Assembly (NCBI RefSeq): GCF_048771995.1
Contig: NC_133063.1
Location: 22,803,644 to 22,867,643, forward strand
Origin: Taeniopygia guttata
Lineage: Eukaryota > Chordata > Aves > Passeriformes > Estrildidae
Direction of reading: 5' to 3'
DNA: 64,000 bases
Made by a program: the position numbers and the translations under genes
The notes under the pieces: generated by a model
The model's database searches: none
The model's input: only the letters and a program-made list of their open reading frames with translations
What the model was told of the DNA's origin: nothing
In this document: piece by piece, positions 1 through 13,090 of the stretch
Layout of the letters: every line of letters begins with the position of its first letter
How positions within the stretch are numbered: position 1 is the first letter of the stretch

Positions 1-2320
1 CATCAGGAGGTAGAGGTAGTTTCTACCAAGCATGCAGGAACACTGCCCAGGAGGCACAGGAGGGTTTTCCACATTAATTAAAGTGGTAGAGATTGGCTGT
101 AAGTCTTACCATGACCCCTGGGTTTTATAACTTGAGAAGAGTTTGATCTTTGGCACACAAACTATTTCTCTCTTAATCTGTAAAAAACTGCCAGTTATAT
201 GGGAACAGCAAAATTCCACAAATACAGACTTTGGTCAGAAAATCAGACTGCAGTCTGCTCCCTGAACTGCAGAAGTTAAGCAAAATTACACTGCTGGGTA
301 GTAAGTAAAAGAACATTACTCTCGATTGCAAAATTACTCTGCATTTTTTGCCAGCAGTGGAATTGAAGCTAGTGAAAAGCTGCTTTTCTGCAATGGTCAG
401 TGCTGACTGTAACCAACAGACTTGTGAAGTGAAGACTGAGAATTTTGGTTTTGAGCTACAAAATACCTTCTTGCAGTGTAGAACTCAAGAGCTATTTCAC
501 CTGCTCATATGCTTTATTGAAGATTCTTAAAGTCCTGCTAAAAATGGTGTCTAAATAAAAATGGTGTCTTATTAAATATTTTAGCTCAAAACCAAGGGTT
601 GATGAACTACTAAGATACGAAAATGGATGTAAAAACCATTTTCTGAATTTTGTTAGACTGCAAATTGTGCATACTTTGAAACATTCCAGGGAGTTTGTGT
701 GGTTTTGTCTTTGAATCTTCTGAGAGCCTTATGGTTGTAGCACTTCCAGCTGTTATATGAAGGTGGAAGGAAAAATCTCCTAGAAGTGGTAGGAGGAAGC
801 TTTCATAAAGTCCTGCACTTGCTGGCCATGCTGTGACAATTAAATAAAGTATCACGGAAAAAAAAATTCTTCAGGCTAGTTTCTATGTTATTTGAAAATG
901 TGTAATTAGACAACCAAAATGAAAGGGGTAACATAAGTAATAGCTCAACAGTTCTGACACAGGTTGGCTGGGGGTTTTTTCATTAATTTGTTTGTCTCTG
1001 TTGGTTTGGGTTTTTTTTTTTTTTAGTTCTATACTAAGATTAAAAAAAATAGGGCTTTCGGATATTTTTTTTTTAAGTTTCCATCAATTGCATTGTCACT
1101 CCAGAAGCTATGCATACGCCACTTCAAAAGGTGTCTAATGCTTTTTTTGCCAGTACTTAGTATTATGTTCACTGTTTTAGCGCTCTAATACACATTTTTC
1201 ATTTCCATAGCATCCTTAATTTGCTAATGCTTGCGGTGTCATATAACTTGTGCATGGTATGGTTTTGGTTTTATTATTCTCCCCACAGCCCCCCCACAGA
1301 TTCAGTTAAACAGAATAGTTAATTGCATAGTTAGTTTATCCTAAGAGTAAGTTTTAATGTGTCTTTCCATTATGATTTTTTGTTGGATATTTCATAGGAC
1401 AGCTGAAAGAAACAGATTTCTTTAATTCTGACTGCCATGAAAACCAATGTAATTTAAATAAAGCCTTAAAGTTTTTTTACAAAAAGTGGTTATCCTCTTG
1501 CTTTCATTCTGTGTGGTCTCCATGAAAGTAATATTGAATCTCACCAAGTTTAAAGAAGGCAAATGACTTCCCCGCTGCCTCCAGACCAAATAAATGGTCC
1601 CTTTCCATAACCCTTGTTTCTTGGACCAAGTCTTCCCCAGTTTTCACTTTGGGTTTCATTTTTCCCCCTTGGTGCTGTCTGGCTTTTATCTATTTTCAGC
1701 TGAGATTGATACTTCATTTATCATCTCGAAATAAAATTACTTGCCCTTATTTCTTCTGCGTTTTCCCCAGAAAGAGAGAAAAAAAGGGTCACTCAACACT
1801 ATTACATGATGCCCACAAACAGTATTTTATTTAGCTTAGAGATGCTCTGGCTGTTCAGGTTCCACTTATTTCCAAATCTTCTTCTTGCAGTAGCTGAATT
1901 GCATTTAAAAAAGTGATTTTAATTGTTTCTCGTCTCTTGCTCTTTGAGTCATGTTGCTTGCTCTGAGTATGGCTCTGGTAATAAGTACTGAAAACCAATA
2001 AGGAGCTTGTGGTTTTCTTGCAGTGCATGCAGGTTTCAAAGATTATTATCTCCTACATTTATTAAATACATAAAATTGTTAAGAACACGGCACCTTGTGG
2101 AACAATTTCTGATCACATATAGCTGTTCTCATCTGACAGATGAAGTCTGTCTTCTGTTTAAATGGAAATACACTTAGCATTTATTCAATTATAAAATATT
2201 TATGGTCTGCAGCTCAAAAAATGGAAACTTCATTCTTTAATAGTAGTAATGTCTTCAAAGACAAGATTTAATCTAAGTTACTGATCCCCTTGTAGATGAC
2301 ATTTGTGTCTCTTTGGCCAA

Positions 2321-2392
2321 TCAAAAAAAAACCCCAAAAAACCAAAAAAAAAAAAAAAAAAAAAACAACCAACCCCCAAAAATACCCATGAG
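2321..2392 (+). repeat. A-rich simple repeat
   Basis: A run of A and short C blocks of the AAAACCCC/AACCAAAA type ends in about 20 uninterrupted A. Confidence 0.8.
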
Positions 2393-2854
2393 AAGACATA
2401 TATCATTGGGTAAATTTTTGGTCATGAAAAATGTTAATTGTACCTATACACAAATCTAGGGTAAAGTGGTCACTTTTTATTTAAAAAGAGCTATTAATTA
2501 AATGCCATTAAAGTGTTATTTCTGTAAAAAATACTCCATATAGACAAAGGTATAGTATTTTAGTATTTCTATTTCTGTATTATAGGATACCAGTTTAGTG
2601 CTTAATTTGGTCATGTTTCTTTTATCACTGTGTTTCACATTTATTGCCCATAAGCTCTTGCACTTTTGTCTAGAGAAAATAATTATTGCAGTCTTACATA
2701 CCTAAAATAATGTGAAAACAAACATATCAAATAATGTGAACACTGATTTTCAAGAACTGAAATAACTTAAAAGTTTTCCAGTTTCAAGTTATAATCATTT
2801 CACTTAAAATTACTTAACTGGTAAATAAATACTTTTAAAAATATACCTATTTAT

Positions 2855-2945
2855 ATGTATATGTATATATACATATTTATGTGTGAGTGTATCTATATAA
2901 ATGTATATATTCTTAGTATACATTTTTCACTGTTTATATATAAAA
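2855..2945 (+). repeat. TA-rich (TATATG)-like low-complexity tract
   Basis: Alternating TATATGTATATG steps degrade into TATAAATG-type units. Confidence 0.6.
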
Positions 2946-3618
2946 TTGATTTTTACTCTTTTGTTATTGTTTGTGGTGTTTGAGGGCTGATTCTGCTAAT
3001 TACCAAGTAGATTTTGTTTTAACTGCAATAGTAGTGGAAATTATGATAAAACAGGGTAGTTTGGAGGACTAAACCTTCAATTTGTGTGGTGTTTGTGATC
3101 GTTTGCATGCCTGTAGTTTGAATGTATGGATCTCTGAAGACAAAGTGCGTAAAAAGAGGTATTTTCCCCACATCTCTGCATTTGTTTCATGACAGACATG
3201 GTTTTGAGACAGTAACTAACGTTAAAAAATGAGAAAAAAAGCTTTCCAGTTGTTTTAATTTGCATAATTGGAATTATGTTTTTAAGCCTCCTGGAAGGTA
3301 ATTATCAAAACTGATGGAAGTTCATTATCGGAAACAAAGATACTGAAAAATAATAATGAATATGTTATGCTTAAATCAATTTTGTTAATCCAAAGTGAAT
3401 CTCTCTTTTAAGTTCCTGCTGCCACACCTCTCATATCTTGCAAAATAAGCAATTCTATATAATCCTTTCTTCAAAGAGCAATAGTAAAGTGAAAACTGCA
3501 CAAAATAATTTTACTTGTGTGAAGGTTTAAAACTCTGGACCCTGATTGGGTAATTGAGGTAAAGAAGTATTACAACTTCAAATGAATGCTCAAGCTTCTT
3601 TCAAAACACATTTTTCAG

Positions 3619-3757
3619 CTCAGATAGTGATATAGAAGAGTTCCCGTTGCCTCAGGATAGAAATCAAATAGAAATGGACACTGTTGAAGATCTGAGAAGA
3701 AACCTCCATAGGCTGGAGAAAAGAAATTTGGAATTACACAATCAACGCAATCAAGAG
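3619..3757 (+). CDS. CCDC171: CCDC171-like exon 1 of those visible
   Basis: Acceptor TTTTTCAG ends at 3618 and donor GTAAGG starts at 3758. The exon has 1 nt plus 46 codons, so an upstream exon must end with 2 nt of a codon. It opens SDSDIEEF and continues with DLRRNLHRLEKRNLEL, matching the N-terminal LRKKLHWAKKEKLEI block of CCDC171. It ends in phase 0. Confidence 0.82.
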
Positions 3758-4989
3758 GTAAGGACTTTGTTTGTTTGTTTGTTTGCTTTATTTTACCATT
3801 GGAATAAACACAATTTTTTTCCTTAAATGCAATTTGTTTCTTTGAAATAATCCTCTCATCAGGTGACTCAAAATCACATTCAGTAGTTGGAAAATAACAA
3901 AATAGCACTGTACAGACATCTCACGCCTGTCCACAGGAGCTGATATCACTTTTAGTGTCATTGCTAATAGTTGAAGGTGTGTGTAAGAAACTGGAGCAGT
4001 ACAGAGCAGCAAAGTCATGCAGAAGAACATTTTGCACCCCCAGTTTTGGAATTCTTAATGTAAGATGTGTTTTGTTTGAGTGTTTTAGTGCCAGTAATTC
4101 CAGGGATCCATTTTACAGAATAACCCCACCACTGATGGAGCAGTGGAAGCACGACAGGAGCAAGTCACTGTGTAATCACTAAATAAAAGGATAGGGAACA
4201 ACAAACTTGGTTTATTGGCTGTATTTAGTAGGAAACAGATGAATAAGCACCCACATCAGTTGCCCCTAACAAACTCCTAAGAGCAGAATTGTTACTTAGA
4301 GCAGTAATAAAATTAAAAATAGAGAAAACTTTAATGAAGTATTTTTTCCCTGCTACTTCATTTAGGTACTAGTTTGCCACAAGAACATCAGGGAAAACCT
4401 TTGTAATGGGCTTCAGTTATTTCCCATGAACGGAGCTCCTTTTAATAAGGACGCTGCTGCTTTGTAGAGATTCTGAAGTGCATTTTTTACTTTCCACCTT
4501 CTTGCATTCAAATGGCTTGAACGTGTTTTCCTGGGTCCAGTTTTTGGCAGCAGTGACTGAACTATCTTTCTTACACCAGATAAGAGCCAGTTTGAAGCCT
4601 TTTCTTTGTTCTCTTTGTTGTGTTTAATAGCATTCTGCTATTAACTGCTGTTATGACTGCTGAACACCATTGAACTGAAGTTTGTGCTTACATAGTGAGT
4701 TACTGGGTGCCTGATAATCTAATATCCCAACACAATTGCTTTTCATTAAATGCAGTTACCAGAAAATTGCCTGTGGAGTATAATTGTGGTGTTTATTTTC
4801 TTAAGGCTGATTGTGTTTGGAAAAACAGGGAGGTATGTTTAAGGGTACATGAAAGTGATCTAGGAACAGGTCCAGTTTGCATTAAAAAAAAAAAAGTATC
4901 TATAATGTGCAGTTTCAAGACTGTATTTCAAATTCAGATGGAAAGGGATGGCAGCTGTGAATGCAATTTCTGAAATATTTATTTTCTAG

Positions 4990-5164
4990 ATGTCTCACTA
5001 TGAACAAGAAATAATGAAATTAAGGTTGGAACTTGAGAGAGGAGAAGCTCTTCATCAGCATCTGGAGAGTGAAATGTTATTTTCTAGCAAAGAGGCTCAT
5101 ATACAGATGTCTTCTGCAGAGGATGAGCTGTGGGATGTAAAGAACAAAGTTTTGGAACTTCAAG
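4990..5164 (+). CDS. CCDC171: CCDC171-like exon 2, GEAL coiled-coil block
   Basis: Acceptor TTTTCTAG, donor GTAATA. The 58 codons plus 1 nt start in phase 0 with Met (internal, not the start) and include HYEQEIMKLRLELERGEAL. This is close to the YESQIAKLRSEVEKGEAL segment of CCDC171 and is the clearest N-terminal identity marker. Confidence 0.88.
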
Positions 5165-7226
5165 GTAATAAAAAAAAAAATTGTAGACCAGAGGCTACAT
5201 CGGTCCCAAGTCATGAAAACAAGCAGTGATTTCACAAGGTTTTACAGTTACAGCCTTTTTTGAAAGTCTCTTATTTTCCCATGTCTTACACATCGGCTTC
5301 TGTAAGTTCATAAGAGTTTACAAAGCCCTTGCTGTCTCATGTGAATTAAATATAACCTGCTAAACCTATCAATCCCTTTTTTTTTCCTCTTGCTCCTTAC
5401 CTTCTGTTATTCCTTCCCTCAGTATGTACAGAATTGTAATTAAGGTGTCCCTCTCCACTACCTGCTTATCACTATGCCAGCAGTTCTTCCTTCTACATTT
5501 CAGGGAAAAAAAAAAATCGAATTCTTTTTGTATGTTTACACTCTTTCCACAAACTTTTTCCTTCACCCCCAGGAGTTCTCATTGTGCTGCTTTTTTCTTC
5601 CACCTTTTCAGATATTTCTAGCTTTTCATTGCTCATATCTGGCCTCTTCATGTCATCTTTGGTTTTATTTTTATACAAGTAACATGTGTTATGACAGTAG
5701 TATGTGGAAAGGAGGGGTTTTACGTACATATTTTCCCCCTATTAGTTTTGCATTCAGAAACTCAAAGTTTCTTGTTCTTTCTCAAACAGAGAGATGTTTC
5801 TCACACTTAAAAGCTGGGGAGGTGCATTTTTTTGTTACCTAAGTAAGTATAGGACTCCTAAAATTTAATACAGGAGATGTATTTGTGAACCTTTGGTGTT
5901 CACTGAAAAGGCTGGAGCACTCCTGGAGTTTGTAACCTTGCAAGGACGGAAGGAGACTCTGAAACTTCCAAGTGCACTTATACTGCCAGATTTTTTAAAG
6001 ATAATAAGAAATCTGTGTTTTCATTCATCTGGAGAACACACAAATTACAAAAATCTTGGTTAGTTTAAATTTCTCAAACTTTTTTTGTTTGGTTGGAGTT
6101 TTTGTTTGTTTTGTTCTTTGTTGGGTTTTTTCCTCTGTTGTTTTGTTTTGTTTTTTTTTTATCGTGACAAATATCAAGGAAGCCAAATAGTCGTGGTGTT
6201 GCTTCTCATTTCTTTTTCAGTTTTTAAGTTATGCTTCTTCTTCCTTGTCTCTTGGAGCCTTGCTCACCTCATGTGTTGTTTTTCATACAATCTCAACTTA
6301 AATTCTTGGACAGAGCACCTGACTTGTGCCCTGTCTTTAGTATTTTCTCCAAACTGTTTTTCTGCTGTTCTTCTTGAGGCTTGACTTCCTGACATCTGAC
6401 AGGTGTTCCCCATCATTGTGTCCACTAATTCTCTGTGTTTTCCCACCACGCGTCTTCTGGTTGTTTCACCCTTCTCCAGCTAGGAAGAAATTTCAGAAGA
6501 ATGGGATGAATTTGAAATAAAAATCTATTAGAAAGTGGTGATCACATAAATGCCAACATAGCTAGTTGTACTCAGTGACATAAAAAGTTAATACCAAATA
6601 TTTTGACTGAGATTGTGAAATGAAGCAAAGTTCCTAGTAAAACTGCTTTTAGGAAAGAACTTTTCCTTGGCATTGAAGCTTTCACAGAGAAGTAGATCCA
6701 GTATTTTCCTATCTTGGGGCAGTTGCTGGGCTGAGGATTTAAATCTCTTGAGCAGCAGTACATTTCCCCAGAAAAGCCAAGCCTTTGCTCATTAGCCCAA
6801 CCTGCCTTAGGTTTTCCTAGAGTCTTTTTCATGTGGCAGCTGTCTGTCTTTACTGTTACTTAAACTGAGCTTGAAATTAATTGGTACAGACTAAAGTTTC
6901 ACGTAGATATTTGGAAATAAGCTAGCCAAGTGGTGCAGAAAAATGCAATTAAGTTCCCCATACTATAGAGGCCTCTCTTGAAAGAGTAGAATTTTTATTC
7001 CTTTCCAAAGGGAGAAGAGCTTTAATTTGTAGAAATCTCCAAAGGATTTCCATGTCCTTATGTGAAAGATGCTACAGGAACACAAAATGTGATTGTTGCT
7101 CTGTAGTGAAACTGAAAGTGTTAATGTTCCAGGGTGTCACAGGATATCACAATACACAGACAAACTTAGGTTCATTATACCTTTTTTCTTTCTGAACATG
7201 CTTATTTGCAGTGCTATTTTTCATTT

Positions 7227-7227
<1 letters not shown>

Positions 7228-7263
<36 letters not shown>
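7228..7263 (+). repeat. Poly-T run forming the polypyrimidine tract of exon 3
   Basis: About 35 uninterrupted T lie 11 nt before the exon 3 acceptor AG. It may be a retroposon poly(A) in reverse or a slipped homopolymer. Confidence 0.85.
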
Positions 7264-7264
<1 letters not shown>

Positions 7265-7274
7265 TAAATGTCAG

Positions 7275-7456
7275 TACTCAACGACAAATACCAACAGAAA
7301 GCAGCAGAGGCTGAGAAAATGGTTCAAAGTGCCCAGAGGCAGTGGGAAGAGGAGCAACAAAGACTGGCAGTTGAGAGAGATAACATCCACAGAGTACACC
7401 TTGCTGAATTGAAATTCCTTTTCAAAGAAAAAAATGAAGCAGAAAAGGCTTGTCAG
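7275..7456 (+). CDS. CCDC171: CCDC171-like exon 3, coiled coil
   Basis: The exon completes the codon left by exon 2 (G+TA, Val) and carries 60 more codons to donor GTGTGA at 7457. QRQWEEEQQRL-VERDNI parallels QQKWKEECRRF-LEERDNMI in human. The acceptor (ATGTCAG) follows an unusually long poly-T tract. Human CCDC171 has a further coiled-coil section after this point that is absent here. Confidence 0.82.
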
Positions 7457-9049
7457 GTGTGATATATTAATAGATGGAAAGTTCCACGAGATGCTGGCTG
7501 AAAATTTTTTGGTGCAAAATGTGTGGTGGGTTGGAGTTTTTCTGGTTTAAGGGGAAAAAATTCCCCAAATAGCTGAATACTGCTGAATAGTTCTGAAGGT
7601 TACAGCCTTATGAAGCTACACCTAGTGTGCAACGCTGGTCCAGGGCTTTGATGGAATGTGTTGTGGCTGTTTGTCATGGTAAGCACCTAACCCAAGTAAT
7701 CAGTACACAGTGCTAGTGAAAAACAGAGGAGCTTGTGGACAGGACCTAAGCTCCTTCTCAAAACAAGCAGAATCACAAGTCAGTTTTTGTCAAAGCTGAT
7801 TCCTATAAAGGTAGGGCAGGCTACAGGCTGTGAAGAAGCCTACTTTTAGATAGAGTTTTCTTTTTGAAGTTGCCAGGTGCAGCAGGGTAAGCTCTGAGTT
7901 CTGGCTAACAGTAGGTGGCTGAGTTGGTTTGAGGAGGCTCTGGAAGGGTATTGCCTTCTGCTGTGTACAGTGTTTTGTAGAAGCTGCCTTCAGAGAGTTT
8001 AGTGCTACAGCAAAAGATCAACGTTGAAAAAGTATGCTATGCTCTGTCAAATGATGTTTGTCCTCGAAAAAGGACAAAATGAGCAGTGTACACTCAGGGC
8101 ATTGTGTTCTCTGTCAGCTCCCTGGCAGTCTTCTCTGCCAGTGGTTGTAGAGGAAGAGGCTTTCTTGGTAGATGTAATAAAGCTACAAAATTGTAGGAAA
8201 TGTAATTAACATGAGTAGACTAAGATCGCCGTGAATACATCTAGCTTGTTAAACAGGTCAGCGTGAGCTGTAGACATTCAGAATCTTGATGTCTCTGAAC
8301 TCAGAAGTCTTTCAGAACTTTCAAAACTCTCTGAAAGGAAAATGTGATTCACTAATAGGAGCCAGACCCTAACCTGCCTTCAGCAGTAAAAATGTTCAGT
8401 TTTTCCCCTTTGCTTTTGTAGCTGTTCCTCCGCCCACCACCTTACAGTTATGTCATGTATAGTTACAAAATTCTGGGAAATAAAAAAAATCTTACATCTG
8501 GATTGCATTGAAAGCTGCATCTTGACTGCATTGAAAGCTTAATTCATTTAAACTTGTCAGATGGACATCAGAAACATGTGGGTTTATAAATTATGACTTT
8601 GAATGAGTTGCAGTCTTTTGTGTTGTGTATTTACAGGCCTGGTTGAAATCTCCTTTAGTTATTCTGAGCTATAAAATGAAAGCTAAGGAGATTTAATTGT
8701 GGTCTTAATACATGCAGAGAAGTGGGATTCTGAGCATGTAAGCAAATCCTCACTGGAAAAACTGCACTTCACAAAGTGTAATTCTGAACTTGGCTGTGAA
8801 AATGCTGAGGTAGGCATGGGAGTGGAGTCACAGAGTGTTGAATTGTGTCTCTGGGACACGCAGGAAAGTTACTCTCTGCTTTGTGACAGATTCACGATGA
8901 GCTCTGTTGGGAGTATCCTGGCCCAGAATAGGAGGGGTTGGAGTTTGAAGGGAAGGGCAATAGAATCAGCTCATGGTTAGACAGGAGACCACATCCCTTC
9001 ATGTTTTTTTCCTCAGAATACTTGGGAGATTGCATGGTTTACACATGGT

Positions 9050-9146
9050 TTAAAAAACAAAACAAAAAAAAACCCCAAAAAACCAAAAAAAAACCCAAAA
9101 AAAAAACCAAAAAAAAAAAACCAAAACCAAACAAAAAGCCAAAACA
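9050..9146 (+). repeat. A-rich simple repeat (AAACCAAAA)n
   Basis: A and AACC blocks run for about 95 bases with no other sequence. The type is the same as the tract at 2321. Confidence 0.8.
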
Positions 9147-10275
9147 ACCAGCTATGTTTTCCATGAGCAAATATTTGCAGGTGGCTATGGGGATAGTATT
9201 AAACAGTCATACGCCTCCAAAAAGTTCCAGAATTCTTCAAAACTCTGAAATCCTACAGCTCATGCTGACTTGTTTAATGAGCTTGATATATTCATGACAA
9301 TTTTAGTTTGCAAATGTTAATTGCATTACCAGTATATAACATTTTAAAATTTTTTGTAGTATTTTACAGCAAACTATCTGTTAATTCTTTCATATTTCCC
9401 AGTTCATTTTTGTTAATACCTGGAAGATAAACCTAATTAAAGAAATATTACTATATCTTTCCAGGTATAGTTCCATAGAAATTGTTAGTTTTGGTTTATT
9501 TATTTACTTATTTATTTATTTTGCATTCTGAAAGGAAGAAAGCTGTCTTGCTGGACATGCAAAACTAGAGGATTAGCTTAAATTTAGTCCAAATTCATAT
9601 GGACTGTGAGGATTTTGTAGCAGTGATTTCACAGACCTACAGAGTCCAGTAATGTCAGTAAATTCTTCCAACCTGTAGTTTAGTTCAATTTCTATACGCA
9701 GAAATTTATGTGAGGATCAGCTTATTTTATTCTACTGAGGACTCCATATTTCATAAGTTTTTAAAGTAATTTAGTTTCTAGAAAGAAGAAAATCCTTTTC
9801 AGAATAGGAGAAATTAAAATTATTTAGTCTGTAAGAGTTACTGTTTCTAAAAACATCTGATTTGAAGTTTTAGCAATTAAAATCAGAACAAAAATGAACT
9901 TTTGTCCCCATATGCCATTTCACCAAATGCCCCCTGTTTCTATCATTGCCACTGAGTTGGCAGACAGAAGAGATTGGACGGGCTGTACTCTTTTAGAGGA
10001 AGATTTCCTGTGGAGATCTGGCTTTTCTATTAGTGTTACCACAGAAGGTCATGTTGACGGTGATTTTTGGGCCAATAGAGTGTTCTTGGGGGTAAACTAA
10101 AAGCATGTCTGCTGCTGGGTAAACACTTCTATTGACCTGTGCTGGTGTCTTTGATTTTAAAGTTCTAGCATCTTCGGATGCAGTATCCACTCCTCTGTTA
10201 AACTCTCTCCTGCAATGCTTTATCTTCGTAAAAATACCTCTTGATGTATTTATTCATTTACCTATTTATCTTTAG

Positions 10276-10422
10276 AAAACTAATGCTGCCCTGAAAAGCA
10301 GGCTCAGGAATCTTAAGGATATGGAGGTTGAGCACCATGGCTGCAGCCAGATGCTGAGGCTCCAGGCCGACCGCCTGCATTTCAAGGATAAACAGCAGGA
10401 GAGGCTCATCAAAGAACTGGAG
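10276..10422 (+). CDS. CCDC171: CCDC171-like exon 4, coiled coil
   Basis: Acceptor ATCTTTAG, donor GTAAAG, 49 codons, phase 0 at both ends. It encodes KTNAALKSRLRNL followed by EHHGCSQMLRLQADRL, matching the EHMDCSDLLRRQTSEL block of CCDC171, and ends ERLIKELE (human ERLRKEFE). Confidence 0.87.
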
Positions 10423-11605
10423 GTAAAGCTTTCTGCCTGCTGCTGGGAGCCTCAGCAAGCACTGATGCAACTGAGCAATTTCATTTTTGAGGGTAGGAAC
10501 CTCTGAGTTAGGCTTTCTGTGCCTTGTGTTTGATTAACAAAACGTGGAGCATCAGTTTGGCAGGAAAGGCGCATTCACAGGTGAATGCTGCGAGCCTGAC
10601 CTGAGACTGGTGTCTGAACAGCAGATGGGAAGAGTTTTGTGTCCCTGAGAAAGTGCTCTTAGAAATATGGACGTATAGAGGGAGTATTTCTGTAGGGTTT
10701 GTGTTTGGTTTTTATTTTGGTTTCTATTTTTTTTTTTTTTAATTTAAACATGTTAAGCAGATAGGTCTTTTGGGAGGAGGAAAAGCTTAAGCCTTTTGGC
10801 TGATGCTGTTGTGGAGTAGGTTTGGTAAGCTCTGTGCTGTGACTTTCTCTTTAATAGGCCTTCCACAGATCTCTGTTTCACAGTTATTTCCTTTTGTGAA
10901 TGTGTGAGATTATACAGAGTTTAAATTTATTGCCGACAGCTTGTATTTAAAAGTATTTATTTATTTATTTTCCAGTTAATGTTTCCCTAACTGAAGTGCT
11001 TAGAGTCAGATTCAGTCTCACATAGTTGCTACTTTGTTTTAGCTGTCCAAAATCAATGACTTCACTTATATCTGTGTAACTTTATGTGTTTTAAATGACT
11101 TTTAATAATAATGTCTTTTTTTTTGATCTTTGTTGTATCACTTGGAGGCAGGAGTCATTTTGGGATATATTGTTCTTTTCAAATCAGTCATTAGCCTTAA
11201 GTGAAAAGATTCTTCTTGATAGAAAACAGTGTAGTTAAAATTACATGTAAATTTCTATTATAGCAACTCTGTAATTACTGCTAAAATGCTAAAAGCATTT
11301 TTTAAATTAAAATTCCATGTCCAGGCCTTTATATGGAGCTAGGTATCTGTGAGTATAAAAAATGCAGCAAGAACATAATCCTACATCAATTTCTTTAACT
11401 AAGCAAAAATTTTATTTTAATATTCTGGACATGTAATTGTTTTCTTTTCTTTATTTATTGAGATGGGTTTTCACAGTTCTAAAGTACAAGTAGTTCAGAT
11501 AGCCCAGGTTGGTTTATGGAGACCTAATAAACGGAACAAATAAAGGTGTCTTTGCATGATTTCATCACCTTTCTCGACTTAAATATTTTCAAAATGTCTT
11601 TTTAG

Positions 11606-11698
11606 GCAGCTACACTGAAAATAAAGGAACTGGAGGAAAATGTTGCAGCAGCAAGACTAGCACATATAGAATGTAAATACACTACAGAAATCATGCAG
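11606..11698 (+). CDS. CCDC171: CCDC171-like exon 5, coiled coil
   Basis: Acceptor TTTTTAG, donor GTAAAC, 31 codons, phase 0-0. AATLKIKELEENVAAARLAH is nearly colinear with [20 protein letters not shown] in human CCDC171. Confidence 0.88.
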
Positions 11699-12965
11699 GT
11701 AAACTTTTAGTTAAATATTTGGTAGAAGTTTACAGTAAAACAGAAGATTAACTTGTAAATGTACAGTCTTCCAAAAATGCTAAGACTTCCTTTCTCCAGT
11801 AAAAATACTGAATAGATTTTTTGCAATGAGTGTCAAAATTGTAAAAGGTAATAGAAAAATATCTCCTTTTTTCAGGGGATTATTAATTTAATAGAATAAA
11901 TATTAAAATAAAATGTAACAGAATAAATATTAAAATGAAATGTAACATGCTTACGTTTGAGAATTCAAAGTAGTATTGAAAGAGTGAGGGGAAAGAAAAT
12001 GTTTCACAATAGTAAAACTATTCAAATAGCCTGTCCTGTATCTTTGGAATGGGTACTTAGATAATTTTGGAGAAACAGTGTATACATCCAGCTTCTCTAG
12101 ATGTGAGATAATAATGCATCCTGAGACTGGAATTCCAAATGTAATTAATCAGAGTACATTTTAGCTTCAAAGCCATTATATCTGCAGTTACCAGAGAAGT
12201 TTGAATACATGAAAAAATGTAATATGTATACTTGAATATTAAATTCTTGTGTTATTACACTGTATCACACAGGGTTTGATCCATTAAAGTGATTTGGGTT
12301 TCTTTTAAAAAACAAGTGTGAAAAACCTGTAAGATGATTGCTGAGTGATCTCATATTGACTAACAAAGCCTTCATACTGAACTTTTGAAAAACTAAATGA
12401 GAAAACAAAAGGGAATATCATCTTTTTTTTCTTGTTTTCTGAGGAACACAAGCAAGCATTGCCACTTCTTCAGTCAGTTATATTCCTTTGGCCTTCTCTA
12501 AGTACAACACTTTGATTTCTGAAATTATGATTAAATAAGTAGTGATGATTCAGTTTTCTTGATTCCTTCTCCACTTTTACAATATACAAAGAACTGTAAG
12601 GGTAACATTCCTTGAAGTTAGAGATTTATCTTTTATAGGTGAAGAACTGGTAAGGTTTTCTGCTTATTTATGTACAAAAAAAAATAGAATTCCCCTGGAA
12701 GACTTCAGTAGTATAAATAATTGAAAACAGCAAAATCCAAACTCCATGAAAGGACAACAAAATGTGCTTTTGGTCAGCATATCTATTTCTGCCTGTTTTG
12801 AACTCTGTGTATCAATACACTTTTACATGTGTTCAATGCTTTCTAATTCCAAATAGAATTAATAGAATATATTCACCTGGAAAAAGCAGAACAGACAGTG
12901 AACAGCACTAAAGACCATGGTAGTTGTTCCTAACTTCTTTTAATTGCTTTCCTATCACTTGGTAG

Positions 12966-13090
12966 TTGAGAATTCAAGAACTTGAAGATGCTTTAAGTGA
13001 AGAGCAGCACGGCATGAGAGAAGTTTTTTCAGGGGTGGCAAGGAAAGATTTCAGAGAGTCAGAAGATGCACATGAGAGAGGAAAAAAAGT
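12966..13090 (+). CDS. CCDC171: CCDC171-like exon 6, coiled coil
   Basis: Acceptor TTGGTAG, donor GTAAGT, 41 codons plus 2 nt. It opens LRIQELEDALSEEQ (human LRIRDLEGALQVEK). After this exon the human protein has a coiled-coil stretch of well over 200 residues that is not represented in this window. Confidence 0.85.

Larger units (their letters stand above)
1..3618. other. AT-rich upstream sequence, probably intron 5' of first visible exon
   Basis: No exon or RNA gene is recognised. The next exon begins in mid-codon, so this is probably intron. It holds an A-rich simple tract at about 2321-2390 and a TA-rich stretch at about 2855-2945. Short open frames here look like chance. Confidence 0.5.
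5165..10275 (+). other. Intron sequence either side of exon 3
   Basis: Apart from exon 3, I see no coding exon. Contents are T-rich stretches near 6080-6165 and an A-rich simple repeat near 9050-9145. A missing human-like coiled-coil exon would be expected around 7.5-10.2 kb, but no frame with splice sites was found. Confidence 0.55.
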
